Below are positions 26,361 to 34,634 of a stretch of 52,177 nucleotides of DNA, one piece after another (within the stretch, counting starts at the first letter, position 1; each line of letters starts with the position of its first letter). A program made the translations under genes and the position numbers. Below the pieces are notes generated by a model. It made no database searches, was not told the DNA's origin, and was given only the letters and a program-made list of their open reading frames with translations. Source of the stretch: Fibrobacterota bacterium (lineage in GTDB: Bacteria; Fibrobacterota; Chitinivibrionia; Chitinivibrionales; Chitinispirillaceae); NCBI GenBank assembly GCA_023412475.1, contig JAEYNR010000040.1, forward strand, positions 1 through 52,177. The letters run 5' to 3'.

Positions 26361-27439
26361 TCCAGGTCCTCCAGTAATCTTTCAATCTCCTCCATCTTGC
26401 TCTGAATCTCTTCTTTTTTTCTCAAAGCCTCCTTTTGCTGATCAATATCGGATTTCTCAGGTGCAAGGTCCTTAAATCCTGTCTCGAAATCAGTCTTAAT
26501 TGATTCGCCCTGTTCAATACTCCTTGCAATCCGGTCTTTTTCTTTATCTTTTACATTATCTATGAAAAGCAGTGTTCTGATTGCTTCAGTATTTGTTTCC
26601 TTAAAATAAACTGGCGCTTCAAAAGACAATTGCATGCTGACATATTGATGCTGTAGCGGCCGTTCTGTTTTCACTCTTTGCAGCAGAAGAAACCGCATGG
26701 AAGCCATAAGGCTGAAACGGTTTCGTAATCGTAAACGCAGCCCGGGTTCCAGCCATACTTTCTGCTGTTTGAAGCTCTTGTCTCCTGAAAAAACACTGGT
26801 CTTTTTCTCCTTATATAACCCCACAGAAGCATCCACAAAGAAACTATGCTGATATGTTTTCCACTCTGCCCCCAACTTTAACGACAACTGATCATATTGG
26901 AAAAGCAGATCAGCATCATCTGACATACCCAACAACTGATACGTTTTAAAACTCCTCTTTTTGTTAATTGCGATCCAATCCTGATCACAAATCAATAATG
27001 GTCTAAAGTAGGAATGAAAATCGGGTCTTCCAGAAATCGCTTCTCCAGAAATTGTATCCATAGCAGTAGACAAAAAGAGATCTCCACAGAGTGCAATACC
27101 GAAAAGACGTAAACCATCATTATTGGGTAATGTAATCTGACCATGTACTTCGGTCAGTCCAATTTTCCTGAAATTGACTATCGATGTACTGATATATCCT
27201 TGCAGTATATCAGCAATTCCAATTTTACCGGCAATTTTTGACTTTAGCATCGGACTGTGTTTGCCAATACCACCCCTTAGCGTGGCACTCAGTGTAATAT
27301 TTCCATTACCAGCCACATTGGATGCAGGTATATTGACGGTCCCCTCATTTCTACCCCGCCTGATATCCTGCGCATAGCAGGGTAATATCAACACTAAAAA
27401 AACCATCATCATTGAACAGTACTCTTTTCTTATCTGCAT
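26357..27439 (-). CDS. Outer-membrane barrel-like protein with coiled tail, copy 1
   Basis: I start it at ATG 27439 (360 residues), just after the stop of the HTH gene; a TTG at 27460 would overlap that gene. A signal peptide (ending CYAQ) is followed by NVAGNGNITLSATLRGGIG, a series of beta strands with aromatic-alternating ends (about 30-290), and a 45-residue Glu/Lys coiled tail. It is similar in outline to the next gene. Myxococcus GltA/GltB outer-membrane proteins occupy the same role. No enzymatic motif is seen. Confidence 0.72.
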   Translation of the reverse strand: MQIRKEYCSMMMVFLVLILPCYAQDIRRGRNEGTVNIPASNVAGNGNITLSATLRGGIGKHSPMLKSKIAGKIGIADILQGYISTSIVNFRKIGLTEVHGQITLPNNDGLRLFGIALCGDLFLSTAMDTISGEAISGRPDFHSYFRPLLICDQDWIAINKKRSFKTYQLLGMSDDADLLFQYDQLSLKLGAEWKTYQHSFFVDASVGLYKEKKTSVFSGDKSFKQQKVWLEPGLRLRLRNRFSLMASMRFLLLQRVKTERPLQHQYVSMQLSFEAPVYFKETNTEAIRTLLFIDNVKDKEKDRIARSIEQGESIKTDFETGFKDLAPEKSDIDQQKEALRKKEEIQSKMEEIERLLEDLE

Positions 27440-27446
27440 CACTTTC

Positions 27447-27707
27447 TCATTCTGCTCCAAATTTTCTTTCTGCAGAAATTATCACCGGCACCAGTGTGGT
27501 ATCATTAAACCGCTTCCCATTTCTTTTCATTTTGCGTTTATATTCCCGGATCACCTCGACATCTTCATAAGTAAACAAGCGCCATCCATTACAATTTCGT
27601 ACCTCAGAAATATTCAACTCCATAGTTTCAAGCCATCGTTTTAAGGTAGAAATTGAGATTTTTAGTTTTTTGGCAACCTGTCCACTTGTTAAATACTGGT
27701 GAGACAT
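27447..27707 (-). CDS. MerR-type helix-turn-helix regulator
   Basis: The 86-residue protein is mostly a MerR-like HTH: YLTSGQVAKKLKISISTLKRW, then a wing with NGWRLFTYEDVEVIREY. It has no ligand-binding domain, so it is like excisionase or short MerR regulators. ATG 27707 has an AGAGGTG ribosome-binding site. It is the first gene of the long minus-strand run, and its stop is followed directly by the first barrel gene. A role as autoregulator of the operon is likely but unproven. Its operator should lie in the 273-base region to the right. Confidence 0.8.
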   Translation of the reverse strand: MSHQYLTSGQVAKKLKISISTLKRWLETMELNISEVRNCNGWRLFTYEDVEVIREYKRKMKRNGKRFNDTTLVPVIISAERKFGAE

Positions 27708-28019
27708 TAAAACACCTCTTCTCTTTTGTGTTAAGCTATACTGCAATGAGTATCCTCTTTAATCGTTTTACCCACTATATTGAGTTTACCCTTTAACCAT
27801 TTGATAATTTGGTCATTAAGGTATCCACAAACCTGTTTAAAAAACAGTTTGCCATCCTATCTAATTATACAGACCCAATCCTTTTAAAGCCACATAAGAT
27901 TTTGAGATTTGAGATATTAGATTTCGTACTTTGGATTTCGTATTTGAGATTTGAGACTTAAAGATTTATCTGAGATGGGGATATGATTTAGGGCAGGATT
28001 GGCAACAAACTGAAGGTAA
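27708..28019. other. Promoter-bearing gap before the motor operon
   Basis: AT-rich, with no gene. It should contain the promoter of the long minus-strand operon, and ends at the DUF493 gene stop. Imperfect short repeats of GATTTGAG and GATTTCGTA lie at 27898-27966. Confidence 0.5.
27898..27966. repeat. Imperfect short direct repeats
   Basis: ATTTGAGATTTGAGA-like blocks occur twice and GATTTCGTA twice within about 70 bases, spaced irregularly. Similar T-rich 'attcgtattccatatttcgtgc' style wording recurs near 30835, so it may be a genome-wide intergenic repeat type. Confidence 0.45.
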
Positions 28020-28277
28020 TCAAAGGACCATTCGAATTTCAGCATGATCGGCAAGCATTTTAAAATAACTGTTGCGTTCTAATTCATTCTGAACCCTGAC
28101 ACTTATCTCCAGACTAACATACTTTCCATTTCTGCTGGAGTGGGACTCACGGATCAGCATTGAATCAGAATTGATGATGGCATCGACAGCCAGAAGCATC
28201 TTTGTTCTGTCTTCACCAATAATTTTATAACTCCATTCACATGGATAGGCTATTTGTACTTTTTTCTTACTTTCCAC
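28020..28277 (-). CDS. DUF493/YbeD-family protein
   Basis: The 85-residue cytosolic protein has the DUF493 pattern: YPCEWSYKIIGEDRTKML, then SSRNGKYVSLEISVRVQN. I choose GTG 28277, which has GGAG seven bases upstream, rather than a TTG at 28304 with no site. YbeD-like proteins are ferredoxin-fold proteins proposed to act near lipoate metabolism in E. coli, but the function is unproven. It follows the murA-adjacent lipoprotein gene by 35 bases and is likely co-transcribed. Confidence 0.8.
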   Translation of the reverse strand: MESKKKVQIAYPCEWSYKIIGEDRTKMLLAVDAIINSDSMLIRESHSSRNGKYVSLEISVRVQNELERNSYFKMLADHAEIRMVL

Positions 28278-28312
28278 TTTCTCTCTCCAATAATGACACA
28301 ACAAGTCTTGTT

Positions 28313-28879
28313 TTAATATACATCAGTCAGCATGAGCGAACCCATGATAGACTCGAATACCGGCAGAAAATTTTTAAAAAACTCCTTTCTGGTCCAGAAT
28401 GCTATGCGTACATCAAAGGTTCCGCTGTTAAAGAAATACTCTATGAAGCTGAAACCGTGTTTTTCATATATCCACCTGACCATTTCTATGCGGCCGTTTG
28501 TAATCTCAAGAAGTCCCTGATCATTTTTCACATCTGGGAGGTTGAGCCTGCGAATATATTCTGCATATTCCAGTGCAGGTTCATTAAGGTTAACCGCGAT
28601 TGCCCGCGTACCCAGATATTTTTCGGCAGATGAACCAATAAAGAGCAGTTCAATTCCGGATTTCTGAAGTTGCCGGGCAAATTTTCTGCTACCACGATTC
28701 ATGGTAGCAGGGTCTGTCCACAGCTGCCAGTTGCTGTCATATGTAATAGTGAACTTTAAAATTTTGTTCTGATATATGTTGTCTTCGGAGTAATAATCGC
28801 CCGGATAAAATCTTTTCAGTTGCAAAGAACATGATAGAAGAGTTAGCCCCAGAAACACTGTCAATAGAGAAAACTTCAT
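28313..28879 (-). CDS. Lipoprotein of unknown function
   Basis: The start is probably ATG 28879 (188 residues), giving a signal with lipobox LLSC (Cys16). The mature region (FTITYDSNWQLWTDPATM, SSAEKYLGTRAIAVNLNEP, SFIEYFFNSGTFDVRIAFWT) is one mixed alpha/beta domain, like DUFs of the PsbP/'DUF1795'-type, but I cannot name the family. It follows murA by ten bases and is probably in the same operon. Confidence 0.7.
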   Translation of the reverse strand: MKFSLLTVFLGLTLLSCSLQLKRFYPGDYYSEDNIYQNKILKFTITYDSNWQLWTDPATMNRGSRKFARQLQKSGIELLFIGSSAEKYLGTRAIAVNLNEPALEYAEYIRRLNLPDVKNDQGLLEITNGRIEMVRWIYEKHGFSFIEYFFNSGTFDVRIAFWTRKEFFKNFLPVFESIMGSLMLTDVY

Positions 28880-28889
28880 CAGAACACCT

Positions 28890-30218
28890 TTATCTGCTGC
28901 AATCTTGTACACGTTTGATGGAGGCACCTAATGCTGTAAGTCGTTGCTCAATATTCTGATATCCCCTGTCGATCTGCTCAATGTTGTTAATAATACTTTT
29001 CCCTTCTGCTGCACATGCAGCAATCAAAAGAGCCATCCCAGCACGAATATCCGGAGAGCTGATTGAGGAGCCATAAAGAGGTGACGGACCGACGATAACT
29101 GCCCGGTGTGGATCGCAAAGAACGATCTGAGCACCCATATTGATCAATTTATCAACAAAAAACAGTCTGGACTCAAACATCTTTTCATGAATAAGGCAGG
29201 TCCCTTCTGATTGAGTAGCTGTAACCAGAAGTATCGACATAAGATCAGTAGGGAAACCCGGCCAGGGGCTGTCATCGATTACCGGAATAATCCCTCCAAG
29301 GTCCTTACAGATTTTAAGTGGTTGATGATCATCGACATAGATACTTCTTTGCTCTATATTTAACTGAGCGATTACCCCTATTCTTTCAAATTGAAAAATA
29401 ATCATGCGCATAATAGAGGGATCCACACCAGTAATGGTAAGTTTGGAACCAGTTGCTGCTGCAAGACCTATAAAAGATCCTGCTTCAATGTAATCGGCAC
29501 CTATCTCATGGTTTGAGGTTAAAAAGCTATCTTGGCCATGGATAGTCAGAACATTTGACCCAATCCCTTCTATCGTTACCCCCAATTTTCCAATAAAACG
29601 ACAAAGACCTTGTACATGTGGTTCAGAGGCAGCATTTGTTATTACAGTAGTTCCTTTTGCTCCCGCTGCGGCGATAATTGCATTCTCGGTGGCGGTGACT
29701 GAAGCCTCATCCAGATAAATATCTGCACCTCTGAGTCCCTGTGGAGCATCTAGTATGTAATTGGTTTCCTGAGTGACATCAGAAGTAATTTTTCTGGTGA
29801 CCTGAAGCTCTGCACCCAATGCTTTAAAAACCAGAAAATGTGTATCCAGACGTCTTCTGCCTATATGATCTCCACCGGGCTGACATATTACAGCTCTGCC
29901 TGTTCGAACAAGTAATGATGAGGCGAAAAGAATTGATGCACGGATGGAATTGGAGAGCTCCAGTGGAAGAATCGAACTTTTAAGATTAGTACCATCGATG
30001 CTAACTGTTCCATCCTTTAACGAAGACAGCGTCGCTCCCAAAAAGGACGCTATCTCCAGCATGTTACTCACATCACCTATTTCCGGGATATTACTGAATT
30101 GTACCGGCCCTGAACATAATAATGAAGCTGCAATTAAGGGCAATGCCTCGTTTTTATTGCCAGATACCTGAATACTGCCATTTAATTTAATTTTACCTTC
30201 TACTATAAAGCTGCCCAT
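28890..30218 (-). CDS. murA: UDP-N-acetylglucosamine 1-carboxyvinyltransferase
   Basis: MurA transfers enolpyruvate from PEP to UDP-GlcNAc in the first committed step of peptidoglycan synthesis. The 442-residue protein has the family features: Lys22-Asn23 in VSGNKNEALP, Arg93 in SNSIRASIL, Arg122 in HIGRRRLD, and the catalytic Asp in PWPGFPTDLMS. The usual PEP-binding Cys (E. coli Cys115) is Asp117 in PGGDHIGRR. Start ATG 30218 follows CTGGAGC; an upstream frame start at 30281 has no site. The Cys-to-Asp form is active but resistant to fosfomycin in other bacteria. A lipoprotein and a DUF493 gene follow. Confidence 0.95.
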   Translation of the reverse strand: MGSFIVEGKIKLNGSIQVSGNKNEALPLIAASLLCSGPVQFSNIPEIGDVSNMLEIASFLGATLSSLKDGTVSIDGTNLKSSILPLELSNSIRASILFASSLLVRTGRAVICQPGGDHIGRRRLDTHFLVFKALGAELQVTRKITSDVTQETNYILDAPQGLRGADIYLDEASVTATENAIIAAAGAKGTTVITNAASEPHVQGLCRFIGKLGVTIEGIGSNVLTIHGQDSFLTSNHEIGADYIEAGSFIGLAAATGSKLTITGVDPSIMRMIIFQFERIGVIAQLNIEQRSIYVDDHQPLKICKDLGGIIPVIDDSPWPGFPTDLMSILLVTATQSEGTCLIHEKMFESRLFFVDKLINMGAQIVLCDPHRAVIVGPSPLYGSSISSPDIRAGMALLIAACAAEGKSIINNIEQIDRGYQNIEQRLTALGASIKRVQDCSR

Positions 30219-31052
30219 GAGTGCTCCAGATTGTTTTAAAGTCTTTTTAAGATTTTTTATTTTTTTTATTGTATATTTCAATAAAAGAACGATACTATCG
30301 TTAATTATAACTTCTTTGAAATAGTAAGTAAAAATAATTTGCCTCGTCAGGGCATACCAATTTCTTGACTAACACCATTTCAATGGGAATTCTTCTTTGA
30401 ATAGATAGTGCGCGCCGTTTAAAGCTAACGGATTAACGAACTACTCAAGGGAACAACCACTGTTTTAAAAAGGGTTCAAGAATGAGGGCGCTCCTGGCGG
30501 GGTTTTCTAAATATTATAGTACCAGTAAACTTTAACCCAAATCGAACGATTGTCACTGTGGTTCTTTAAGCATATTGTGTCCGTTGCTCTCAGAACTGGA
30601 GTCCTCTTTCGGGTAGTTTCTGGACTCTGGAAAATGTTTCAACGATGACCTCATTGTATATGATAAAGTGCAGATTATGGATCAACTGAGATATGAACAC
30701 AAAGGCTGTTCACTTAATCCAGAAGCCAGGTATAAAAAATCCTCCGGAATATATGAAAAACGAAACTTATTACTCAGCTCTTGAAACTACCAGTTTATCA
30801 GTTGGTCATTATCCCAACTTCCTGTTTCTTGTTTCTAATTCGTATTCCATATTTCGTGCTTACATTTAATAATTATCTCCTGAGAGATAATTATTACTTT
30901 GTATTGGCTACTGGCACAAATAGCTGAGTATGCCCCTTTTCTTGTCACCAGTCTAAACCTAATATATATATTTAGAATTGCGACTTCATCCTGTAATAAA
31001 AATATTTACCCAACATCTCAAGCATTCCGCTGCTTGAAAAAGGAAATGAAAG
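30219..31052. other. Large intergenic region between murA and yhhN-like genes
   Basis: About 830 bases with no gene I trust. A frame from about 30640 to 30780 is open (with a YDKVQIMDQLRYEHKG segment), but it has no start or ribosome-binding site and no family match. The left part should hold the murA promoter. A perfect 12-bp hairpin is at 30868-30895. Confidence 0.5.
30868..30895. promoter_or_regulatory. Perfect 12-bp AT-rich hairpin
   Basis: AATAATTATCTC, loop CTGA, then GAGATAATTATT: a perfect palindrome with a 4-base loop, about 157 bases before the yhhN-like start. It may be an operator or a terminator on either strand; no long T-run follows. Confidence 0.4.
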
Positions 31053-31724
31053 ATGTACAGCCAGACATTTTATCGTTTTTTGCAGTTAGTTTTTATATTT
31101 ATAGCAGCTTTCTTCCTGATTTTTCTTTCTGTTCTGCCTCATCCCCTATTTGTCATTTTGAAAGTCAGTCCGGCAATAATTGCCATTGTTACGGCTTTTT
31201 TATATTGCAAATTTGAGAGGAAATTTCTCCCAATCTTAATATTTACATTCATGGGTTCCGGCGATCTTTTTTTAGGTTTGAGCAGAACAAGGTTTTTCAT
31301 GTTTGCGCTGGCATCTTTTATGGTCGCAAATATATTATTATTGATCTATATGATCCCTTATGCCAGAAAAAGTAAATCCGGCACGATAAAAGCATCCGCA
31401 ATTGTTGTATTCTGCATTTTTATCAGTTTTATAATAATTCCCGGTTCAGATAATTTTTTTATTCCGGTTCTCTTATATCTGATAATGATTTCTACGATGA
31501 CCTTTGTTAGCGCTTTTAATATTAGCAGTAAAGGATCTCTGGTTTATGCAGGAGCTGTCTTCTTCAATCTCAGTGATTCACTGATTGCTTATGATAAATT
31601 TGTTCACCCCGTACAGGGATCGCTACCAGTCATTTTGGTCCTTTACTATCTTTCGCTTTATTGTTTTTGTTTTGGCATCGTACCATCTCCAAGTGTGGTA
31701 CCAACAAATAATAATGATCTGTAA
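31053..31724 (+). CDS. YhhN-family (lysoplasmalogenase-like) membrane protein
   Basis: The 223-residue protein has about eight TM segments and matches YhhN/TMEM86. The conserved GDLFLGLSRTRFFMFALASFM and GAVFFNLSDSLIAYDKF segments carry the polar residues seen in the family, with VLYYLSLYCF near the end. Mammalian TMEM86 proteins cut the vinyl-ether bond of lysoplasmalogens; the bacterial activity is less certain. It is a single plus-strand gene convergent with the TPR gene, 18 bases from its stop. Confidence 0.8.
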   Translation: MYSQTFYRFLQLVFIFIAAFFLIFLSVLPHPLFVILKVSPAIIAIVTAFLYCKFERKFLPILIFTFMGSGDLFLGLSRTRFFMFALASFMVANILLLIYMIPYARKSKSGTIKASAIVVFCIFISFIIIPGSDNFFIPVLLYLIMISTMTFVSAFNISSKGSLVYAGAVFFNLSDSLIAYDKFVHPVQGSLPVILVLYYLSLYCFCFGIVPSPSVVPTNNNDL

Positions 31725-31742
31725 AATTCGGACCTTGCCAGC

Positions 31743-32744
31743 CTATTTTATGGATGTCAAAGAGTTACGGTGTTTCTGAACCCATTCGATCCGAAGAGTA
31801 TCATCGGGGATTTTATAAGAGAGGCCTAAAGATGCAATTTCGGATGCTTTCTTTTTGTTTCCCAGTTTAATGTGGCAGGAAGAGATCAGTTGATAGCCAG
31901 ATAAAACATCACTCCAGTTTATTGTTTCTCTTTTAAGGGATAAGCTGATAAGTTGTTCGCCCAGTTCAATTGCACGCTGGTATTGCCTGGTTCCAAAAGC
32001 GGCTCTGGATTTAACCTGTAAAAAAAGTGTACTTTCAGGATACTTTTGCAAGACTTCAGAGGCGATCGAATCAGCCTCATAAAATTCCCCCCTTTCCATT
32101 AATATCCAGACTAAAGAATTTTTAGCTCCGTAGCGGAAAGGGGAATCGGACTTTGATGCGGTATACAGCATATCCAGGCCCTTACGGGCGCGTTTGCCTA
32201 TACCTGGAATCCATTTCAGATTATCTCCGATATAATAATCAAAGAGTCCCAGCCCATATAAAACATCGGGCAAAAAGCAGGGGGAACTTTTCAGCTTTTT
32301 GAAAAGCTCATAGGAGAGTCTTGCATCTTTAATACTAGACAGGATGCTGCCCCTTTTAGCTTTAATAATGCTGAGTACACCATAAATATTCCCTTTTAAA
32401 AAAACAGCTTTCTCTGTTTCCTGTTGAAATTTCCAAATCTCTTTTTTACTGTCTATAAATGTTATCAGGCTCTCAGCCATTGAAATACACCTGAGCCCAT
32501 CAATAGAATATGATTCATAATCGGCCAACTGTGATTGCAAAGTAACCAGTTTCAGATAGCGGCAGTCTATGTCCATTGAATCGGCCGCAATTCTCTGATT
32601 GCAGATTTTGTAGGCACTGTCATACTGCTGTTTCATGACCAGATTCAGAATTGAATAAACAGACTGATCCCACTGGTAGCTTTGAGCACTGGTCAATTTA
32701 AAAGCAACAATGAAAACATAAAAGAAAAAACATGCTTTTTTCAT
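31743..32744 (-). CDS. Exported TPR protein
   Basis: The 333-residue protein has a signal peptide (about 1-20) and then TPR-like helices (about 27-300: KQQYDSAYKICNQRIAADSM, RGEFYEADSIASEVLQKYPE, LGNKKKASEIASLGLSYKIP). Its start overlaps the GT2 synthase by ATGA. The TPR-plus-synthase-plus-deacetylase set recalls poly-beta-1,6-GlcNAc systems, where PgaA has TPRs, but no outer-membrane barrel is attached here. Confidence 0.72.
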   Translation of the reverse strand: MKKACFFFYVFIVAFKLTSAQSYQWDQSVYSILNLVMKQQYDSAYKICNQRIAADSMDIDCRYLKLVTLQSQLADYESYSIDGLRCISMAESLITFIDSKKEIWKFQQETEKAVFLKGNIYGVLSIIKAKRGSILSSIKDARLSYELFKKLKSSPCFLPDVLYGLGLFDYYIGDNLKWIPGIGKRARKGLDMLYTASKSDSPFRYGAKNSLVWILMERGEFYEADSIASEVLQKYPESTLFLQVKSRAAFGTRQYQRAIELGEQLISLSLKRETINWSDVLSGYQLISSCHIKLGNKKKASEIASLGLSYKIPDDTLRIEWVQKHRNSLTSIK

Positions 32745-33889
32745 AGTGAAATACTGCGCCTGATTTCATGTTCTTTTGTATAGCGCCGGTTTTTCCAAGT
32801 AAAGGAAAACAGATTACCTTTAAGCGCAACCACAAGACTCAGTACCGGGTGAATAATTGATAGGGGCAAAAAATAACGGATCATATACTGAATCTTATAA
32901 AGTGAGGTATACTTAGCTATAAGCAGAAAATCAAAGAGTATTTTTGCGGCAATCACCCAGAGCAATACCGGCAGCATAACAGGGGAAAAGAAGGTTGAGA
33001 AAGATGCAATCCATATAGACAGATAAAAAAGAAGTGCAGGAATGAAAAACAGTTTTACTCCCAGAGTTGTTATGTTTCCTCCGTAAGCCGCCCATCGGAA
33101 CCTTTGATTCATGAAATGTGAGAAACTGAGGGCGCCACTTGTCAGAATAATCGATTCGGGATGCGTAGCAACTGCGATTTTGTATCCTGAGTTTTTTGCA
33201 CAATGAAGAATGAAATTGTCTTCAGCAGGTCGGATTTTCAGTTTTTTAAAACCATCTCTGTTTTGATCAAATATCACTTTGCGGTAGGCCATGTTTGCAG
33301 CAGTACAGGTATAGACAGAATTTACACCGATGAAAGCTGCTCCCAGAGCCCGGTGGGTTAGATAGTCCAGTGCATCTATTCCCTGCCAGATATTTTTCGG
33401 TTTAAAGTACCCGACATGCCCAATCACCATCCCTACCTCATCGGTAAAACAGGCACTCATCTGCCTGATCCATCCCTTGGGCAGCTCACAGTCGCCATCG
33501 GTACTTAGAACGATTTCTCCTCTGGCAGTATCTAAAGCTCTGATAAGTGCAGTTTTTTTTGGTATCGTATCCTCCTCGGGATTCACAGTCACAGATCTGA
33601 AATTGTGATATTTCTGGCAATACCTGTTAATTATCTGGGGTGTAGAATCGACAGAGCAGTCATCAGCAATAATCACTTCAAAACTTTCTGGGGGAAAATT
33701 CTGACTAACAAGGGAATTAAGGCACTTCTCAAGATTATGCTCTTCATTGTGAACTGTAACAATAACAGAACAGAAACAGGCTTTGTCGCTTTTAGGATGC
33801 ATAAGTTTGAACAAACCTATAAAGAGATACAAAACAGAGATGCAGTAAAAGGCACCGGTTACTAAAAGAAAGCAGGCTGTAATTACCAT
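32741..33889 (-). CDS. Processive GT2 glycosyltransferase (NodC/IcaA-like)
   Basis: The 382-residue membrane enzyme has an N-terminal TM (about 5-27), a GT-A core and three or four C-terminal helices (about 275-365). The processive signatures are all present: VIIADDCSVDST (Asp76/77), LSTDGDCELP (Asp131-133), RPAEDNFIL (Asp224) and QRFRW (262-266). Such enzymes make beta-linked polymers such as chitin oligomers, PNAG or cellulose and pass them through their own pore. The polymer cannot be named. It is four bases from the deacetylase gene, which suits an amino-sugar polymer. Confidence 0.85.
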   Translation of the reverse strand: MVITACFLLVTGAFYCISVLYLFIGLFKLMHPKSDKACFCSVIVTVHNEEHNLEKCLNSLVSQNFPPESFEVIIADDCSVDSTPQIINRYCQKYHNFRSVTVNPEEDTIPKKTALIRALDTARGEIVLSTDGDCELPKGWIRQMSACFTDEVGMVIGHVGYFKPKNIWQGIDALDYLTHRALGAAFIGVNSVYTCTAANMAYRKVIFDQNRDGFKKLKIRPAEDNFILHCAKNSGYKIAVATHPESIILTSGALSFSHFMNQRFRWAAYGGNITTLGVKLFFIPALLFYLSIWIASFSTFFSPVMLPVLLWVIAAKILFDFLLIAKYTSLYKIQYMIRYFLPLSIIHPVLSLVVALKGNLFSFTWKNRRYTKEHEIRRSISL

Positions 33890-33893
33890 CCGA

Positions 33894-34538
33894 TCAATCC
33901 TTAAATTCTAAAACCTGATTAACAGTTGCAGGTTTGATTTTCAATGATAAGCTCTTTTTAAGAATGAATTTGACAGCATCGATGGTATTTGAGTAATCAA
34001 GAGAAGTATAATTGAAATGTCCTTCATGAAAGAGAATTATCGAACCGGCTCTAATTTTTTTCATCGTTCTTTTGATGATAATCGGATAATTTTCCCTGCG
34101 ATAGTCATGAGTTTGCAGGTTCCACAGGACAATCTTTAGGTCTAATTTTTTGCATATAGAAAACAGAAAAGGAGAGATGAACCCATAAGGGGGTCTATAG
34201 AGGGTAACCGGTTTTGAGATGATATCCTCAAGAATTCCTTTTGCAGTTTTGATTTCAAAAATGAGTTCCTGAGGAGATAAAAAGATTTTTTTCAAATGAT
34301 TTAAAGAATGATTACCAATAAGGTGACCCTGTTGTGAGACTTCTCTGACCAGAGCCTTATTTTTTGAAGCATTTTTTCCGGTCAAAAAGAAAGTTGCTCT
34401 GGCATTGAAGTTACTTAAAAGTTCCAATAGTTTAGGGGTATTATGAGGATGTGGTCCATCATCAAAGGTTATGGCAAAAGAACCAGTTTCGGAAGTGCCT
34501 TTAAAATAGATATTCATAAAAACAGAGATAGTTGCCAA
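33894..34538 (-). CDS. Polysaccharide deacetylase (NodB domain)
   Basis: The 214-residue protein is one NodB homology domain. The metal/catalytic motifs are TFDDGP (24-29, Asp26/Asp27), NHSLNH (His77, His81), RPPYG (115-119) and LFHEGH (His171). It lacks a clear signal peptide, having only a weakly hydrophobic N-terminus, so its side of the membrane is uncertain. It would remove N-acetyl groups from chitin-like or PNAG-like chains made by the GT2 gene that follows. Confidence 0.87.
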   Translation of the reverse strand: MATISVFMNIYFKGTSETGSFAITFDDGPHPHNTPKLLELLSNFNARATFFLTGKNASKNKALVREVSQQGHLIGNHSLNHLKKIFLSPQELIFEIKTAKGILEDIISKPVTLYRPPYGFISPFLFSICKKLDLKIVLWNLQTHDYRRENYPIIIKRTMKKIRAGSIILFHEGHFNYTSLDYSNTIDAVKFILKKSLSLKIKPATVNQVLEFKD

Positions 34539-34634
34539 TAAAAAAATAATTTCATAGCTATGTCAGAGACGATTACTTCAAATAAAAATGAAATAAAAAT
34601 CCGATCCTACGCAATAATATAAGCATTGGTGAGG

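Noticed and set aside
28241..28633. A 130-codon plus-strand frame opposite the lipoprotein gene.
   Set aside because: Antisense to a lipoprotein gene with a proper start and lipobox.
30640..30780. Open frame of about 45 codons in the gap before the yhhN-like gene.
   Set aside because: No start, ribosome-binding site or similarity that I can see.
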